A stretch of DNA of 17,700 bases from the NCBI GenBank assembly GCA_049511115.1, contig JBEKYH010000149.1:1-17700 (forward strand), given 5' to 3'. Position 1 is the first letter of the stretch; each line of letters opens with the position of its first letter. The DNA is from JBEKYH01 sp049511115 (GTDB lineage Bacteria > Planctomycetota > Phycisphaerae > Tepidisphaerales > Tepidisphaeraceae). Of this stretch, positions 5,189 through 13,353 are shown one piece after another. Made by a program: the position numbers and the translations under genes. The notes under the pieces were generated by a model. The model saw only the letters and a list, made by a program, of their open reading frames with translations, did no database searches and was not told the DNA's origin.

Positions 5189-8185
5189 ATGTCCACGCAA
5201 AAGCCAACGCCCACAGCCTTTGAATCCTCTTCGTGTGTGATTGATTCCGCCGATACCTTTGCCAGCCGACACATCGGGCCCAGCAGCGAGGAACTGCGGC
5301 GCATGCTCGATAGCGTAGGGCAGGCCACGCTCGATTCGCTGAGCGACGCGGCGATACCCGCGTCCATCCGCATCAAAAGCCCGTTGCATTTTGAACACGT
5401 GAATCCGGCCGAGGGGGAATTCGCCCTCATCCAGCGGTTGGCGGCGATGGCCGAGAAGAATCAGGTCTTGCGCTCCTGCATCGGCATGGGGTATTACGAT
5501 TGCATCACGCCGCCGGTGATTCAGCGGAATATCCTGGAAAACCCCGCGTGGTATACGGCTTACACACCCTATCAGGCGGAAATTTCCCAGGGCCGGCTCG
5601 AGGCGCTGCTGAATTTCCAGACCATGGTGAGCGACCTGACCGGCCTGGCCGTGGCGAACGCTTCGCTATTAGACGAAGGGACTGCCGCCGCCGAAGCGAT
5701 GGCGATGGCCCACGCGATTTCCGGCGACGCGCGGAGTGCATTTTTCGTTGCGGACGACTGCCATCCCCAGACGATTGCCGTGGTGCGCACGCGCGCCGAA
5801 TCGCTCGGCATCCGCTGCGTCGTGGGCGACGCCACGCGATTCGACGCCGCCAAACCGCCGGCCGACCTGTTCGGCATCCTCCTGCAATATCCCGGGACCG
5901 ACGGGCGCATCGTCGATTACACGCGCCTGATCGCCCAGATGCGCGAGGCCAGGATCATCACCGTCGTCGCGACAGATTTGCTGGCTCTCACTCTGCTCAA
6001 ACCACCGGGAGAATTGGGCGCGGATATCGCCGTCGGTTCGACCCAGCGGTTCGGCGTGCCGATGGGTTTCGGCGGGCCACACGCGGCGTTTTTGGCAACG
6101 GGCATCGAACACATCCGCCGCATGCCGGGGCGGATCGTAGGCGTTTCCCGCGACGTGCACGGCAATCCCGCCTTGCGCCTGGCCATCCAGACGCGCGAGC
6201 AGCACATCCGCCGCGAGAAGGCGACCAGCAACATTTGCACGGCGCAGGTGCTGCTGGCGGTGATCGCCGGAATGTACGCCGTCTGGCACGGGCCCGATGG
6301 GCTAAAACGCATCGCCCAGCGCATCGCGACGCTGACGGGCGCGCTGGCCGCGGGAATCCGCCGCATCGGGCACGAGGTCGCGCCGGGCGCCGTGTTTGAT
6401 ACCCTGCGCGTGACGCTCAACGGATTGCCAAGCGCCGCGGTTTTGGAGTCGGCCCGATCGCGAGGCTATAACCTGCGCGATCTGGGCGACGGCGCCATCG
6501 GCATTTCCCTCGACGAAACCAGCACGCGCGCCGATGTGGAGATTCTTCTGGAATCCTTCGCCGGGGGCGCGACCTATCGCCTGCCGGTTGAGCAGCTTGC
6601 CGCGACCATCGTCCCGTTGCCGGCGAACCTGCGGCGCACGTCTTCGTTTTTGACTCATCCCGTCTTCAATTCGCACCACAGCGAAACCGAGATGCTCCGC
6701 TACATCAACCAGCTTGCCGCGCGCGACCTGACGCTTGCTCAGTCGATGATCCCGCTTGGCTCGTGCACGATGAAGCTGAATGCGACCAGCGAGATGTTCC
6801 CGATTACCTGGCCCAAGTTCGCGCGACTGCATCCTTACGCACCCGCCGACCAGACGCGCGGGTACGCCGAGCTATTCACCCAGCTTGAATCATGGCTGGC
6901 CAACATCAGCGGAATGGCGGCGGTTTCATTGCAGCCCAACGCCGGAAGCCAGGGCGAATACGCCGGTCTGCTGGCCATCCGCGCTTATCACCGCCATCGC
7001 GGAGAGCCGGGGCGAAAAATCTGCCTGATTCCCACCAGCGCCCACGGCACCAACCCGGCCAGCGCGGTGATCGCGGGGTTTACGGTTGTGCCGGTCGCGT
7101 GCCGGCCAAGCGGCGATGTCGATCTGAGAGATTTGACCGAGAAGGCCGAAGCCCACCGCGATGACTTGGCCTGCCTGATGATTACCTATCCCTCAACGCA
7201 CGGCGTGTTTGACGATCAGGTCGGCGAAATCTGCCGCATCGTTCACTCGCATGGCGGCCAGGTTTACATGGACGGGGCCAACATGAACGCCCAGGTCGGC
7301 CTGTGCCGCCCCGGCGATATCGGCGCGGACGTCTGCCACCTGAATCTGCACAAGACTTTCTGCATCCCCCACGGCGGCGGCGGCCCCGGCATGGGACCGA
7401 TTGCGGTCGCGGAACATCTCAAGGCGTTTTTGCCGGGGAATCCGCTGGCGTCAGCACCCCAAAATGTAGGGTGGGCATCGCCCACCGATTTGCGCGAAGG
7501 TGGGCAGTGCCCACCCTACGCAAATTCTCAGTCCTCAGTCCTCAGTCCTCAGTCCTATTCTTGCGCGTCAGCGCCATACGGCAGCGCCCTCATCCTCACC
7601 ATTCCCTGGGTTTACATTGCCCTCATGGGCGGCAAGGGATTAAAGCGGGCCTCCCAGGTGGCGATTTTGAACGCCAATTACATGGCCAAGCGATTAGGCG
7701 AGCATTATCCGATTCTCTTCACCGGTCCCGGCGGATTTGTGGCCCACGAATTTGTGCTGGATTGCCGGCCTCTGGAAGCATCCGCGGGAATCAAAGTCGA
7801 GGACATCGCCAAGCGCCTGATGGACTATGGCTTTCACGCCCCGACGATGAGCTGGCCGGTGCCGGGCACGCTGATGATCGAGCCGACCGAGAGTGAATCG
7901 ACGGCGGAACTCGACCGGTTTTGCGACGCGATGATTTCCATCCGCCGGGAGATTGCGGCCATCGAACAGGGAAAAGCGGATCGCGCCGATAACGTTCTTA
8001 AGAATGCGCCGCATACCGCGCAGACCGTTACCGCCAATGAATGGCATCATCCCTACGGCCGCGAACAGGCCGCATTTCCCGCTTCCTGGGTAAGAGATCA
8101 CAAATTCTGGCCGTCAGTGGGCAGAATCGACAATCCGTATGGCGATCGCCATTTGTTTTGCAGTTGCCCGCCGGTTTCCCAATAA
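5189..8185 (+). CDS. gcvP: Glycine dehydrogenase (decarboxylating), single-chain P protein, with repeat insertion
   Basis: PLP enzyme that decarboxylates glycine and loads the methylamine onto the H-protein lipoyl arm. It is 998 residues, longer than the usual ~950. The N-terminal half starts FASRHIGPSSEELRRML and includes YTPYQAEISQGRLEALLNFQ; the C-terminal half includes QSMIPLGSCTMKLNA and the PLP site LNLHKTFCIPHGGGGPGMG, with Lys722 as the Schiff-base lysine. It ends KFWPSVGRIDNPYGDR...CSCPPV as in the family. The extra length lies mainly at residues 759-791, between FLPGNPL and APYGSALILTIPW. There the DNA is a palindromic repeat followed by a heptamer tandem, read in frame as VGWASPTDLREGGQCPPYA and a Ser/Gln-rich stretch. 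Outside it the frame and motifs are intact, so the enzyme is probably made; activity is untested. Confidence 0.95.
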   Translation: MSTQKPTPTAFESSSCVIDSADTFASRHIGPSSEELRRMLDSVGQATLDSLSDAAIPASIRIKSPLHFEHVNPAEGEFALIQRLAAMAEKNQVLRSCIGMGYYDCITPPVIQRNILENPAWYTAYTPYQAEISQGRLEALLNFQTMVSDLTGLAVANASLLDEGTAAAEAMAMAHAISGDARSAFFVADDCHPQTIAVVRTRAESLGIRCVVGDATRFDAAKPPADLFGILLQYPGTDGRIVDYTRLIAQMREARIITVVATDLLALTLLKPPGELGADIAVGSTQRFGVPMGFGGPHAAFLATGIEHIRRMPGRIVGVSRDVHGNPALRLAIQTREQHIRREKATSNICTAQVLLAVIAGMYAVWHGPDGLKRIAQRIATLTGALAAGIRRIGHEVAPGAVFDTLRVTLNGLPSAAVLESARSRGYNLRDLGDGAIGISLDETSTRADVEILLESFAGGATYRLPVEQLAATIVPLPANLRRTSSFLTHPVFNSHHSETEMLRYINQLAARDLTLAQSMIPLGSCTMKLNATSEMFPITWPKFARLHPYAPADQTRGYAELFTQLESWLANISGMAAVSLQPNAGSQGEYAGLLAIRAYHRHRGEPGRKICLIPTSAHGTNPASAVIAGFTVVPVACRPSGDVDLRDLTEKAEAHRDDLACLMITYPSTHGVFDDQVGEICRIVHSHGGQVYMDGANMNAQVGLCRPGDIGADVCHLNLHKTFCIPHGGGGPGMGPIAVAEHLKAFLPGNPLASAPQNVGWASPTDLREGGQCPPYANSQSSVLSPQSYSCASAPYGSALILTIPWVYIALMGGKGLKRASQVAILNANYMAKRLGEHYPILFTGPGGFVAHEFVLDCRPLEASAGIKVEDIAKRLMDYGFHAPTMSWPVPGTLMIEPTESESTAELDRFCDAMISIRREIAAIEQGKADRADNVLKNAPHTAQTVTANEWHHPYGREQAAFPASWVRDHKFWPSVGRIDNPYGDRHLFCSCPPVSQ
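7466..7519. repeat. Palindromic repeat inside gcvP
   Basis: Two 21-nt arms (7466-7486 and 7499-7519) are reverse complements at 19 of 21 positions around a 12-nt loop. Each arm also folds on itself: GGTGGGC-ATC-GCCCACC (7470-7486) and GGTGGGC-AGT-GCCCACC (7499-7515). The element therefore has a double-hairpin design. It is entirely within the coding frame and adds no stop codon. Confidence 0.85.
7528..7555. repeat. Heptamer tandem repeat, four units of TCAGTCC, inside gcvP
   Basis: Four perfect copies of TCAGTCC immediately follow the palindromic element. Because the unit is 7 bp, the frame rotates and the encoded peptide is SQSSVLSPQS-like rather than a true peptide repeat. A change in copy number by one unit would frameshift gcvP. 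Confidence 0.85.
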
Positions 8186-8193
8186 CTCGCCGT

Positions 8194-8916
8194 CTACTGA
8201 TCCGGCGCCGTCGTCGGCGTGCCATTGGGATCCCACGGATCAAGGCCCGCTTTCACCGGTCCGGGCAGGAGCGTATCCACGTGCATGTCGAGCATGAGGT
8301 AATTGCTGCCGTAGAGGATGCCGTGGCGGTAGGCATCCACCTTGGTGTCGAAATCTCCCGTATCCATGTAGTAGTCGTATTGACTGGCCACTTTTTCTCC
8401 GGCCACGATAACATTGGTCGGGTCGCGCCCCGGCGGCAGGCCGCTGCTGTACTGGATGTCGCTCTGCGTGTTTAGGTTGTTGGGATTATCCATGGTCCGC
8501 GGATAGAGATGCGCGTTGACCAGGTACGAATGGCTCCCCAGCGGATTCTGATCGCTGGGGCAAATCATCACCGGCGGGTTCCAAATCTTAAACAGGTAAT
8601 ACGGCCAGACGTCGTACTGTGGCGGATTTGTCCCGGCCACCACCGGCGGATTGGGCGACTGCCATCCTTTGTTAGGCGGAAACAGAAAGCCGTTGTACAC
8701 ATCGGCATAGATCATCATGGACTGGCCGATCTGGCGGAGGTTGGACATGCAGGTCACTTTCTGAGCCTGCGCCTGGGCCTTGCTTAACGAGGGGAGCAGC
8801 AGTGCGATGAGAATGCCGATGATGCCGATCACCACCAACAGCTCCACCAGCGTGAAGCCACGTTTCCGCGGGGGAGTTGCAGTCCTTCTGGACGGGAAAT
8901 CGCCTGTCGCAGCCAT
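8194..8916 (-). CDS. Prepilin-type protein with N-terminal methylation domain (type II pseudopilin-like)
   Basis: Exported type-IV-pilin-like protein, 240 residues. The basic leader ends KRG, then FTLVELLVVIGIIGILIALLLP: the prepilin peptidase site is between Gly20 and Phe21, with the conserved Glu25 at mature position 5, followed by the membrane helix (about 21-43). The region after SKAQAQAQKVTCMSNLRQIGQSMMIYADVYNG is typical of the large planctomycete/verrucomicrobial family. The C-terminal processing-associated H-X9-DG motif is present only as a variant (H-GILYGSNYLML-DM). The start is supported by AGAGG 7 nt upstream. The gene is convergent with gcvP, only 8 nt apart, and stands alone with no secretion genes near it. 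These genomes often carry many single copies, and the specific role is unknown. Confidence 0.9.
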   Translation of the reverse strand: MAATGDFPSRRTATPPRKRGFTLVELLVVIGIIGILIALLLPSLSKAQAQAQKVTCMSNLRQIGQSMMIYADVYNGFLFPPNKGWQSPNPPVVAGTNPPQYDVWPYYLFKIWNPPVMICPSDQNPLGSHSYLVNAHLYPRTMDNPNNLNTQSDIQYSSGLPPGRDPTNVIVAGEKVASQYDYYMDTGDFDTKVDAYRHGILYGSNYLMLDMHVDTLLPGPVKAGLDPWDPNGTPTTAPDQ

Positions 8917-9043
8917 GTTTTCGCCTCTTCACCTTCACAGTGCACAGATGTGATCCGACTCAACCGGAGCGCTCACCCAGCCCGGCGCCGCTATTCTAGC
9001 GATTATCGCCGCGCGTCAACATGAAAGCATCCTGATAAACTTG

Positions 9044-9052
9044 TGATACGAT
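9044..9052 (+). promoter_or_regulatory. Extended -10 of hpt, leaderless spacing
   Basis: TGATACGAT (a TGn extension plus TACGAT) ends 6 nt before the hpt ATG. No Shine-Dalgarno is present and no -35 is visible. Confidence 0.5.
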
Positions 9053-9058
9053 ACCGTT

Positions 9059-9655
9059 ATGCATAGCGACATTGACCGCATCCTGATTTCGCGCGACCAG
9101 ATCGCCGGCCGAGTCAAGGAACTGGCCGCGAGCATCACCGCGGATTTTTCGCGCGACGGGAGCGCCGGCCACAGCGGCGGCGACATGACCATCGTCGCCG
9201 TCATGACCGGCGCGTTTGTCTTCTGCAGCGATCTCATCCGCCACATTCCCATCGCCATGAAGATGGGGCTTTTCATGGTCAGCAGCTATCCCGGAGCGGC
9301 CGTCACCAGCATGGGATCGCAGGCACTCGCCAGACGCATGGGGGACGTGCGCGGGCGAAATGTGCTGGTCGTTGACGACATCCTCGATAGCGGCGGCACA
9401 CTGAAATATGTCGTCCCCATGATTAAGGACTTAGGCGCCGAGACGGTGCGGTCCTGCGTGCTGCTGAGGAAAGACCGCCCCGCCGCCAAAACCGTGAATG
9501 TTGATTACGTCGGCTTTGACATCCCCGACGAATTCATCGTCGGCTACGGCCTGGATTTTAACGATTACTACCGCAACCTTCCCGATATCGCGACGCTCAA
9601 GCCGTCGGTATTTCAATCAGCCGCGAAAATAACGAAACCGGAGAATCGTCCGTGA
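9059..9655 (+). CDS. hpt: Hypoxanthine(-guanine) phosphoribosyltransferase
   Basis: Purine salvage: transfers phosphoribose from PRPP to hypoxanthine or guanine. 198 residues, typical length. Motifs include VAVMTGAFVFCSDLIRHI (the family has GxxxFxxDL), then NVLVVDDILDSGGTL with the PRPP-binding Asp106-Asp107. The C-terminal FIVGYGLDFNDYYRNLPDIATLKP is diagnostic of bacterial HPRT. The ~15-residue tail after KPSVF is extra and Lys-rich. The start is the ATG 6 nt after a TACGAT hexamer. The stop overlaps the GTG start of the next gene by 3 nt (GTGA), indicating coupled translation. Confidence 0.95.
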   Translation: MHSDIDRILISRDQIAGRVKELAASITADFSRDGSAGHSGGDMTIVAVMTGAFVFCSDLIRHIPIAMKMGLFMVSSYPGAAVTSMGSQALARRMGDVRGRNVLVVDDILDSGGTLKYVVPMIKDLGAETVRSCVLLRKDRPAAKTVNVDYVGFDIPDEFIVGYGLDFNDYYRNLPDIATLKPSVFQSAAKITKPENRP

Positions 9656-10082
9656 GCGGCAACGTGCCTCAGCTTCATCCCACCGAGGAAGCGGCCGCGT
9701 TAACTCCCGCCGCCGGCGCGGGACTGGCGGCCCTGCTCACCAGCCACGTCCTGCGTGACGGCGAACTGGTTTTGCTGACGCTCAAACCGTCGCTGCTGTT
9801 CATCCCGCTGCAATCGCTGCGATTTGCCGTGATCGCCGGCTTTTTCGCCCTGCTGGGGGTTCTGGCCAACGGCCGCATCGACCAGGGCGACCGGCTTTAT
9901 ATTGAGATCGCCGTCATACTGGTTGCCTGCCGCCTGATGGTGGCCTCGCTGCAATGGATGGGCCGTTTGTATGTATTGACCGACCAGCGAATTCTCGATT
10001 GCCGAGCAGTTGGCAGACCATCGCCCGCCCGAAAAAAATCCACGCCAAGGTATTGGCCGCAATCACGCGGGCGAAGCAGTAG
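9652..10082 (+). pseudogene. Membrane-anchored bacterial PH-domain protein, internally deleted and frameshifted
   Basis: Begins at GTG 9652, overlapping hpt, with GGAG 8 nt upstream. The N-terminal ~115 residues are a recognisable bPH2 (DUF304/YdbS-like) protein: a soluble lead, two membrane helices (SLRFAVIAGFFALLGVLANG and YIEIAVILVACRLMVASL), then RLYVLTDQRIL, the first PH strand. After that the original frame becomes Arg/Ser/Pro-rich shadow sequence running to 10152. A different frame immediately after the break reads WQTIARPKKIHAKVLAAITRAKQ and stops at 10080-10082. It resembles the final helix of bPH proteins (…P.EVH..V..AI.RA). So roughly the middle of the PH domain is missing together with a frame change. 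Either the gene has decayed or this is an assembly error. The tail overlaps the 3' end of the minus-strand amidohydrolase gene by 20 bp. Confidence 0.6.
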
Positions 10083-10875
10083 GCCGATTCGCAGCGGCGG
10101 TAACGGGCGCACCGTCGATCCAGACGCGCATAGGCAAGACATTGCGCTGTAGTATCTCCTCCAACGGATCACTCGCCCCGCCGATCTCAAACGCGACAAG
10201 ATCCGCTCGCTTCCCGGGCGTCAGCGATCCAACCTGTTCGCTCAATTGCAGCGCCGTCGCCGCGCGTGTCGTCGCCATGCCCCAAAGCTCGACGGCGGAA
10301 ACTTCCGGCGCGATCCGGCGCAGCAATCGCAAATCATCCACCAGATTCAAATCGGGCGAACTGGCGCAACTGTCCGTCCCCACGGCGACATTAATCCCCC
10401 GCGCCAGCATCTCGCGCCACCGATGAGGCCGATGCCCAAAATAGGCATGCGTGCGCGGGCAATACACCACGCTGGCCCGGCCGCGCGCGAGGATTTCCAA
10501 CTCGTCGTCGTCGCAATAGTTCACGTGAGCCAACAGCGTTGGAAAACTCAGCAAATCCAAATCGCGCGCCAAGCGAATCGGGCCGCCGTCATAACGCGGG
10601 ACCTTCTCATCCCAGGCATTCACGCCAACTTCCCAGAGATACCGAAACGGGCCGGTCTGCTCGGCCAGGAATTCCGCCTCGTCGGGCGTTTCCGCCAGGT
10701 GCGTCGCCAGCGGGCGATTGTTGCTGTTCGCAAAATCAAGGCAGCGCCGGTATCCCTCCGCCTCAACGGTGTACGGCGCATGCGGCGTAACGCCGACGAT
10801 CAGACGCTCGCTGTCATGCGCGAGATCGCTGGCCGCAGCGAATCGCTCGTTGAGCAATCCGCGCCGCTGGGCCAT
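10063..10875 (-). pseudogene. Amidohydrolase (TrzA/aminofutalosine-deaminase-like), C-terminal fragment
   Basis: C-terminal two-thirds of a metal-dependent amidohydrolase. The homologous part starts at about MAQRRGLLNERFAAA (ATG 10875); the frame is open further upstream, but that sequence is a shadow of the N-terminal fragment. Active-site motifs are complete: VGVTPHAPYTV (His), LATHLAETPDE (His/Glu), LAHVNYCDDDEL (His) and VGTDSCASSPDLNLVDDLR (Asp). The end has LTPGKRADLVAF, the usual return to the β-sandwich domain, and VLPMRVWIDGAPV. Together with the fragment at 10814-11272 it would make one enzyme. The two are in different frames and some sequence seems lost at the junction, so a functional product is unlikely unless this is an assembly error. 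Confidence 0.75.
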
Positions 10876-11272
10876 ACTGCTTGCTGATATCACCCACCGT
10901 CGTAACGCCGAAGCGAAGGGACTGGCCGATCCCCGATCGGACGGCCTTGGTGACAATCTCTTCCACGGCCCCGCCGAGACGCGGCGTCTGGCTCATCAGA
11001 TTGATGATCCACTTCACAAAACTTTCCGGCGGTGGACCTTGGCGAAGGTCGCTCAGCTCCAGATGAACGTGAGCGTTGACCAGGCCCGGCATAAGAACGG
11101 CGCTGGGCAATTCCTCAACGACTGCGCCCGGATACTTCTCCCGCAAGAGCTTCGATTCACCGACGGCGACAACCCGCCCGTTCGATATGGCGATAGCGCC
11201 GTTCCGGATGGGCGGGCCGTCCATCGGGGCGACCCATGCGGCGCAGAGCAGGTTGGCGTGCTGATCGGGCAT
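10814..11272 (-). pseudogene. Amidohydrolase, N-terminal fragment
   Basis: The first ~130 residues of the same amidohydrolase. They include the N-terminal β-sandwich (DGPPIRNGAIAISNGRVVAVGES) and the metal-binding LMPGLVNAHVHLELSDL, with His68 and His70. Homology continues to LRFGVTTVGDISKQ. After that the frame reads unrelated sequence (YGPAARIAQRAIRCGQRSRA) and stops at 10814. The matching continuation appears one frame away at 10875. Comparison with how the family normally runs suggests about 20-25 residues between VGDISKQ and MAQRRGLL are gone, so this is a small deletion, not a single-base slip. No Shine-Dalgarno is clear before the ATG. 11273-11458 upstream holds only a weak hairpin, GTTCT(11282)…AGAAC(11297). 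Confidence 0.72.
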
Positions 11273-11458
11273 CGGGCGGATGTTCTTACAAGAGAACGTC
11301 TAAAGCAAAAAGGACGATATGTAAGCTATAGCCACAGTTCTTCCAAACGTCGCGCGAATTCAAATCGGCCGGCCAGTCAACAAAAACGCCTACCCAGCGG
11401 TAGAACTCAGGTAACGGTTGCCTCCATTTCAAAGTCGAAACAAGCGGAAAGGGAACGT

Positions 11459-12811
11459 ATGCTTCATTTGACTGATACCAACAGCCGGGAGCACTGGGTC
11501 AGTTTTTTGCGCTGCCTCTGCGCCCTTGTCCTTGCCACCGCGATCCTGTCGCTCTCGGTGCCGGCTCGGGCCGCGGACGCCACGACGAGCTACAAGTTTT
11601 CGTTCTCTCCGGGCGGGGCGGCGGCCGGTTACACGCAGGTTACGCCACAAACGTCTTACAGTGACGCGACCGGGTACGGATTCGAGCCGGGCAGCAAGGT
11701 TGCCGCTGTCGAGGGCGGCGCTGATCCGACGACGGGATTTGTCACTTCCACTGCTCCATTCTTTTTTTCGGCGAAACTACCCGAGGGAAATTATCGCGTC
11801 ACGGTCACCCTGGGCGATCCCAAGGCCGAATCGCTCACGACGGTCAAGGCCGAACTGCGCCGCTTGATGCTTGAGCGCGTCCACACCGATGCGGGCCAAT
11901 TCGTCACCCGCACGTTTGTGGTCAATATTCGCACTCCCCTGCTGGCCGACGGAACTCAGGTCAAACTGAAAGACCGGGAGAAGCAGTCTGAAGCCCGGGC
12001 CTGGGATGACAAGCTGACTCTCGAATTCAGCGATCAGCATCCGGCCGTGTCGTCGATTGTGATCGAGCCGGCCGGCAAGGTGACGACCGTTTATGTGATT
12101 GGAGACTCCACGGTGTGCGACCAGCCGAGCGAGCCGTTCAATAGCTGGGGGCAGATGCTGCCCCGCTGGTTCAAGACTGATGTAGTCGTGGCCAATCATG
12201 CCGAGTCCGGTGAGACGGCGGCAGGTTTTGTTGGCGAGAAGCGCATCGACAAGATCATGATGACCATGACCGCCGGCGACTACATGATTATGCAATTCGC
12301 CCACAATGACATGAAGAACAATAGTCCAGGGGCGCTGGACCGCTATAAGCAGTTGCTCGCACAGTTTTGCGCCCAGACGCGCGCCAAGGGGGCGACTCCG
12401 ATCATCTGCACGGCGGTAAGCCGCAAGACTTTCGGCCCCGACGGGAAGATCAGGAATTCGTTCATTACCTCGCAAGGGGATTACATCGCCGCGGCCCGGC
12501 AGGTTGCCGCTGAACAGAAAGTGATGCTGATCGACCTCAACGCCCTGACGGCCACTTTTTATGAAGCGGTTGGCCAGGCCGATGCCGGCAAGCTATTCGC
12601 CGGCCCAAACCAGGGCACCCACCACGACGATTTCGGCAGCTACGAAGTCGCCAAGATGGTCGTGCAGGGCATCAAGGACAGTTCGCTGCCATTGGCGGCC
12701 GACGTGGTCGACGATTGGAAGCCCTTCGATCCGGCCCATTTTGATCCGCTGGCGGACTTCAAGCTGCCGCCCGATCCGGGACGAGCCACGCAGGCGCCTT
12801 TGGGGAATTGA
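11459..12811 (+). CDS. Secreted SGNH/GDSL hydrolase, rhamnogalacturonan-acetylesterase-like
   Basis: 450 residues. The frame is open for 700 bp upstream, but the ATG at 11459 is chosen: it follows GGAAAGGGA and opens a signal peptide (hydrophobic LRCLCALVLATAILSLSV, cleavage after ARA at residue 38), while upstream sequence is antisense to the amidohydrolase. Residues ~42-210 form a β-rich, galactose-binding-like domain (YKFSFSPGGAAAGY, YGFEPGS). The hydrolase domain follows: block I VYVIGDSTVCD with nucleophile Ser217, block II NHAESGETA, block III AHND with Asn283, block V GTHHDDFGSYEVAK with His388. The usual Asp three residues before that His (DGTH) is Gln385 (QGTH), so the catalytic triad may be altered. 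Likely role is deacetylation of plant or algal polysaccharide outside the cytoplasm, inferred from family. Confidence 0.88.
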   Translation: MLHLTDTNSREHWVSFLRCLCALVLATAILSLSVPARAADATTSYKFSFSPGGAAAGYTQVTPQTSYSDATGYGFEPGSKVAAVEGGADPTTGFVTSTAPFFFSAKLPEGNYRVTVTLGDPKAESLTTVKAELRRLMLERVHTDAGQFVTRTFVVNIRTPLLADGTQVKLKDREKQSEARAWDDKLTLEFSDQHPAVSSIVIEPAGKVTTVYVIGDSTVCDQPSEPFNSWGQMLPRWFKTDVVVANHAESGETAAGFVGEKRIDKIMMTMTAGDYMIMQFAHNDMKNNSPGALDRYKQLLAQFCAQTRAKGATPIICTAVSRKTFGPDGKIRNSFITSQGDYIAAARQVAAEQKVMLIDLNALTATFYEAVGQADAGKLFAGPNQGTHHDDFGSYEVAKMVVQGIKDSSLPLAADVVDDWKPFDPAHFDPLADFKLPPDPGRATQAPLGN

Positions 12812-12874
12812 TTACGTCGCGCGATCGCGGCGGAGGGCGATGGTAGTTACATCCCCGTTCGCGAAAGAAGGACC

Positions 12875-13324
12875 TTGTCGTCTACCCTACATCTAATATG
12901 CGGTTTGCCCGGGTCGGGTAAGACGACGTTGGCCAAAAGGCTTGAGATGGAGTTGCCCGCCTTGCGCCTCTCGCCGGATGAATGGATGGCCCGCATCGTC
13001 GGAAATGGCTACGACGAGGGCAGGCGCGAGGCGGTCGAAGCCGTGCAATGGGAAATCGCGGCGCGGGCGATTGGCCTGGGCGTTGATGTGATCCTGGAGA
13101 ACGGCTTTTGGTCCCGCGCGGAGCGCGATGATTACCGGCAATGGGCCGCGGCCCTGGGCGCGAAGACCAAGTTGTATTTCCTCGACGTCGGACGCGATGA
13201 GTTGCTAAAGCGACTGGCATCGCGTAACGCCGCGCTGCCTGCGGAAACATTCACAGTTAGTGAGGCGCAACTCGATTTGTGGCAAAGAAGCTTCGAGCCC
13301 CCGACGGCAGATGAATTTGAGTGA
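12875..13324 (+). CDS. Small P-loop kinase-like ATP-binding protein (AAA_33 type)
   Basis: 149 residues. The Walker A motif GLPGSGKTT is at residues 10-18, directly after the first strand LHLICG, as in the AAA_33 / zeta-toxin-like and polynucleotide-kinase-like group. LSPDEWM follows strand 2. VILENGFWSRAERDDYRQWA is the usual 'VILD-G-hydrophobic' substrate segment, and LYFLDVGRDELLKRLASRNA carries the lid arginines. The substrate cannot be assigned; such small proteins are often phosphotransferases of nucleosides, sugars or antibiotics. The start codon is TTG; AAGGA lies only 2 nt before it, and no in-frame ATG fits. The gene stands alone between the SGNH hydrolase (63 nt upstream) and a convergent minus-strand gene (29 nt downstream). 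Confidence 0.82.
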   Translation: MSSTLHLICGLPGSGKTTLAKRLEMELPALRLSPDEWMARIVGNGYDEGRREAVEAVQWEIAARAIGLGVDVILENGFWSRAERDDYRQWAAALGAKTKLYFLDVGRDELLKRLASRNAALPAETFTVSEAQLDLWQRSFEPPTADEFE

Positions 13325-13353
13325 ATTTTGAAGACGCCTCAGCCCTCCCCGGA

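Noticed and set aside
8935..8953. TCACA-N9-TGTGA inverted repeat as a CRP-type operator upstream of the pseudopilin
   Set aside because: Only 5-bp half-sites in the reverse arrangement to CRP sites; likely chance.
9656..10152. Full 166-aa ORF as an intact membrane protein
   Set aside because: After residue ~115 the composition turns to Arg/Ser/Pro shadow sequence, and the family's C-terminal helix lies in another frame.
10010..10887. Plus-strand ORFs opposite the amidohydrolase
   Set aside because: The minus strand carries clear amidohydrolase motifs; the plus-strand products are low-complexity Arg/Pro/His-rich shadows.
10718..11458. Long N-terminal extension of the SGNH hydrolase frame
   Set aside because: It is antisense to the amidohydrolase fragments. 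A Shine-Dalgarno and a full signal peptide occur at 11459.
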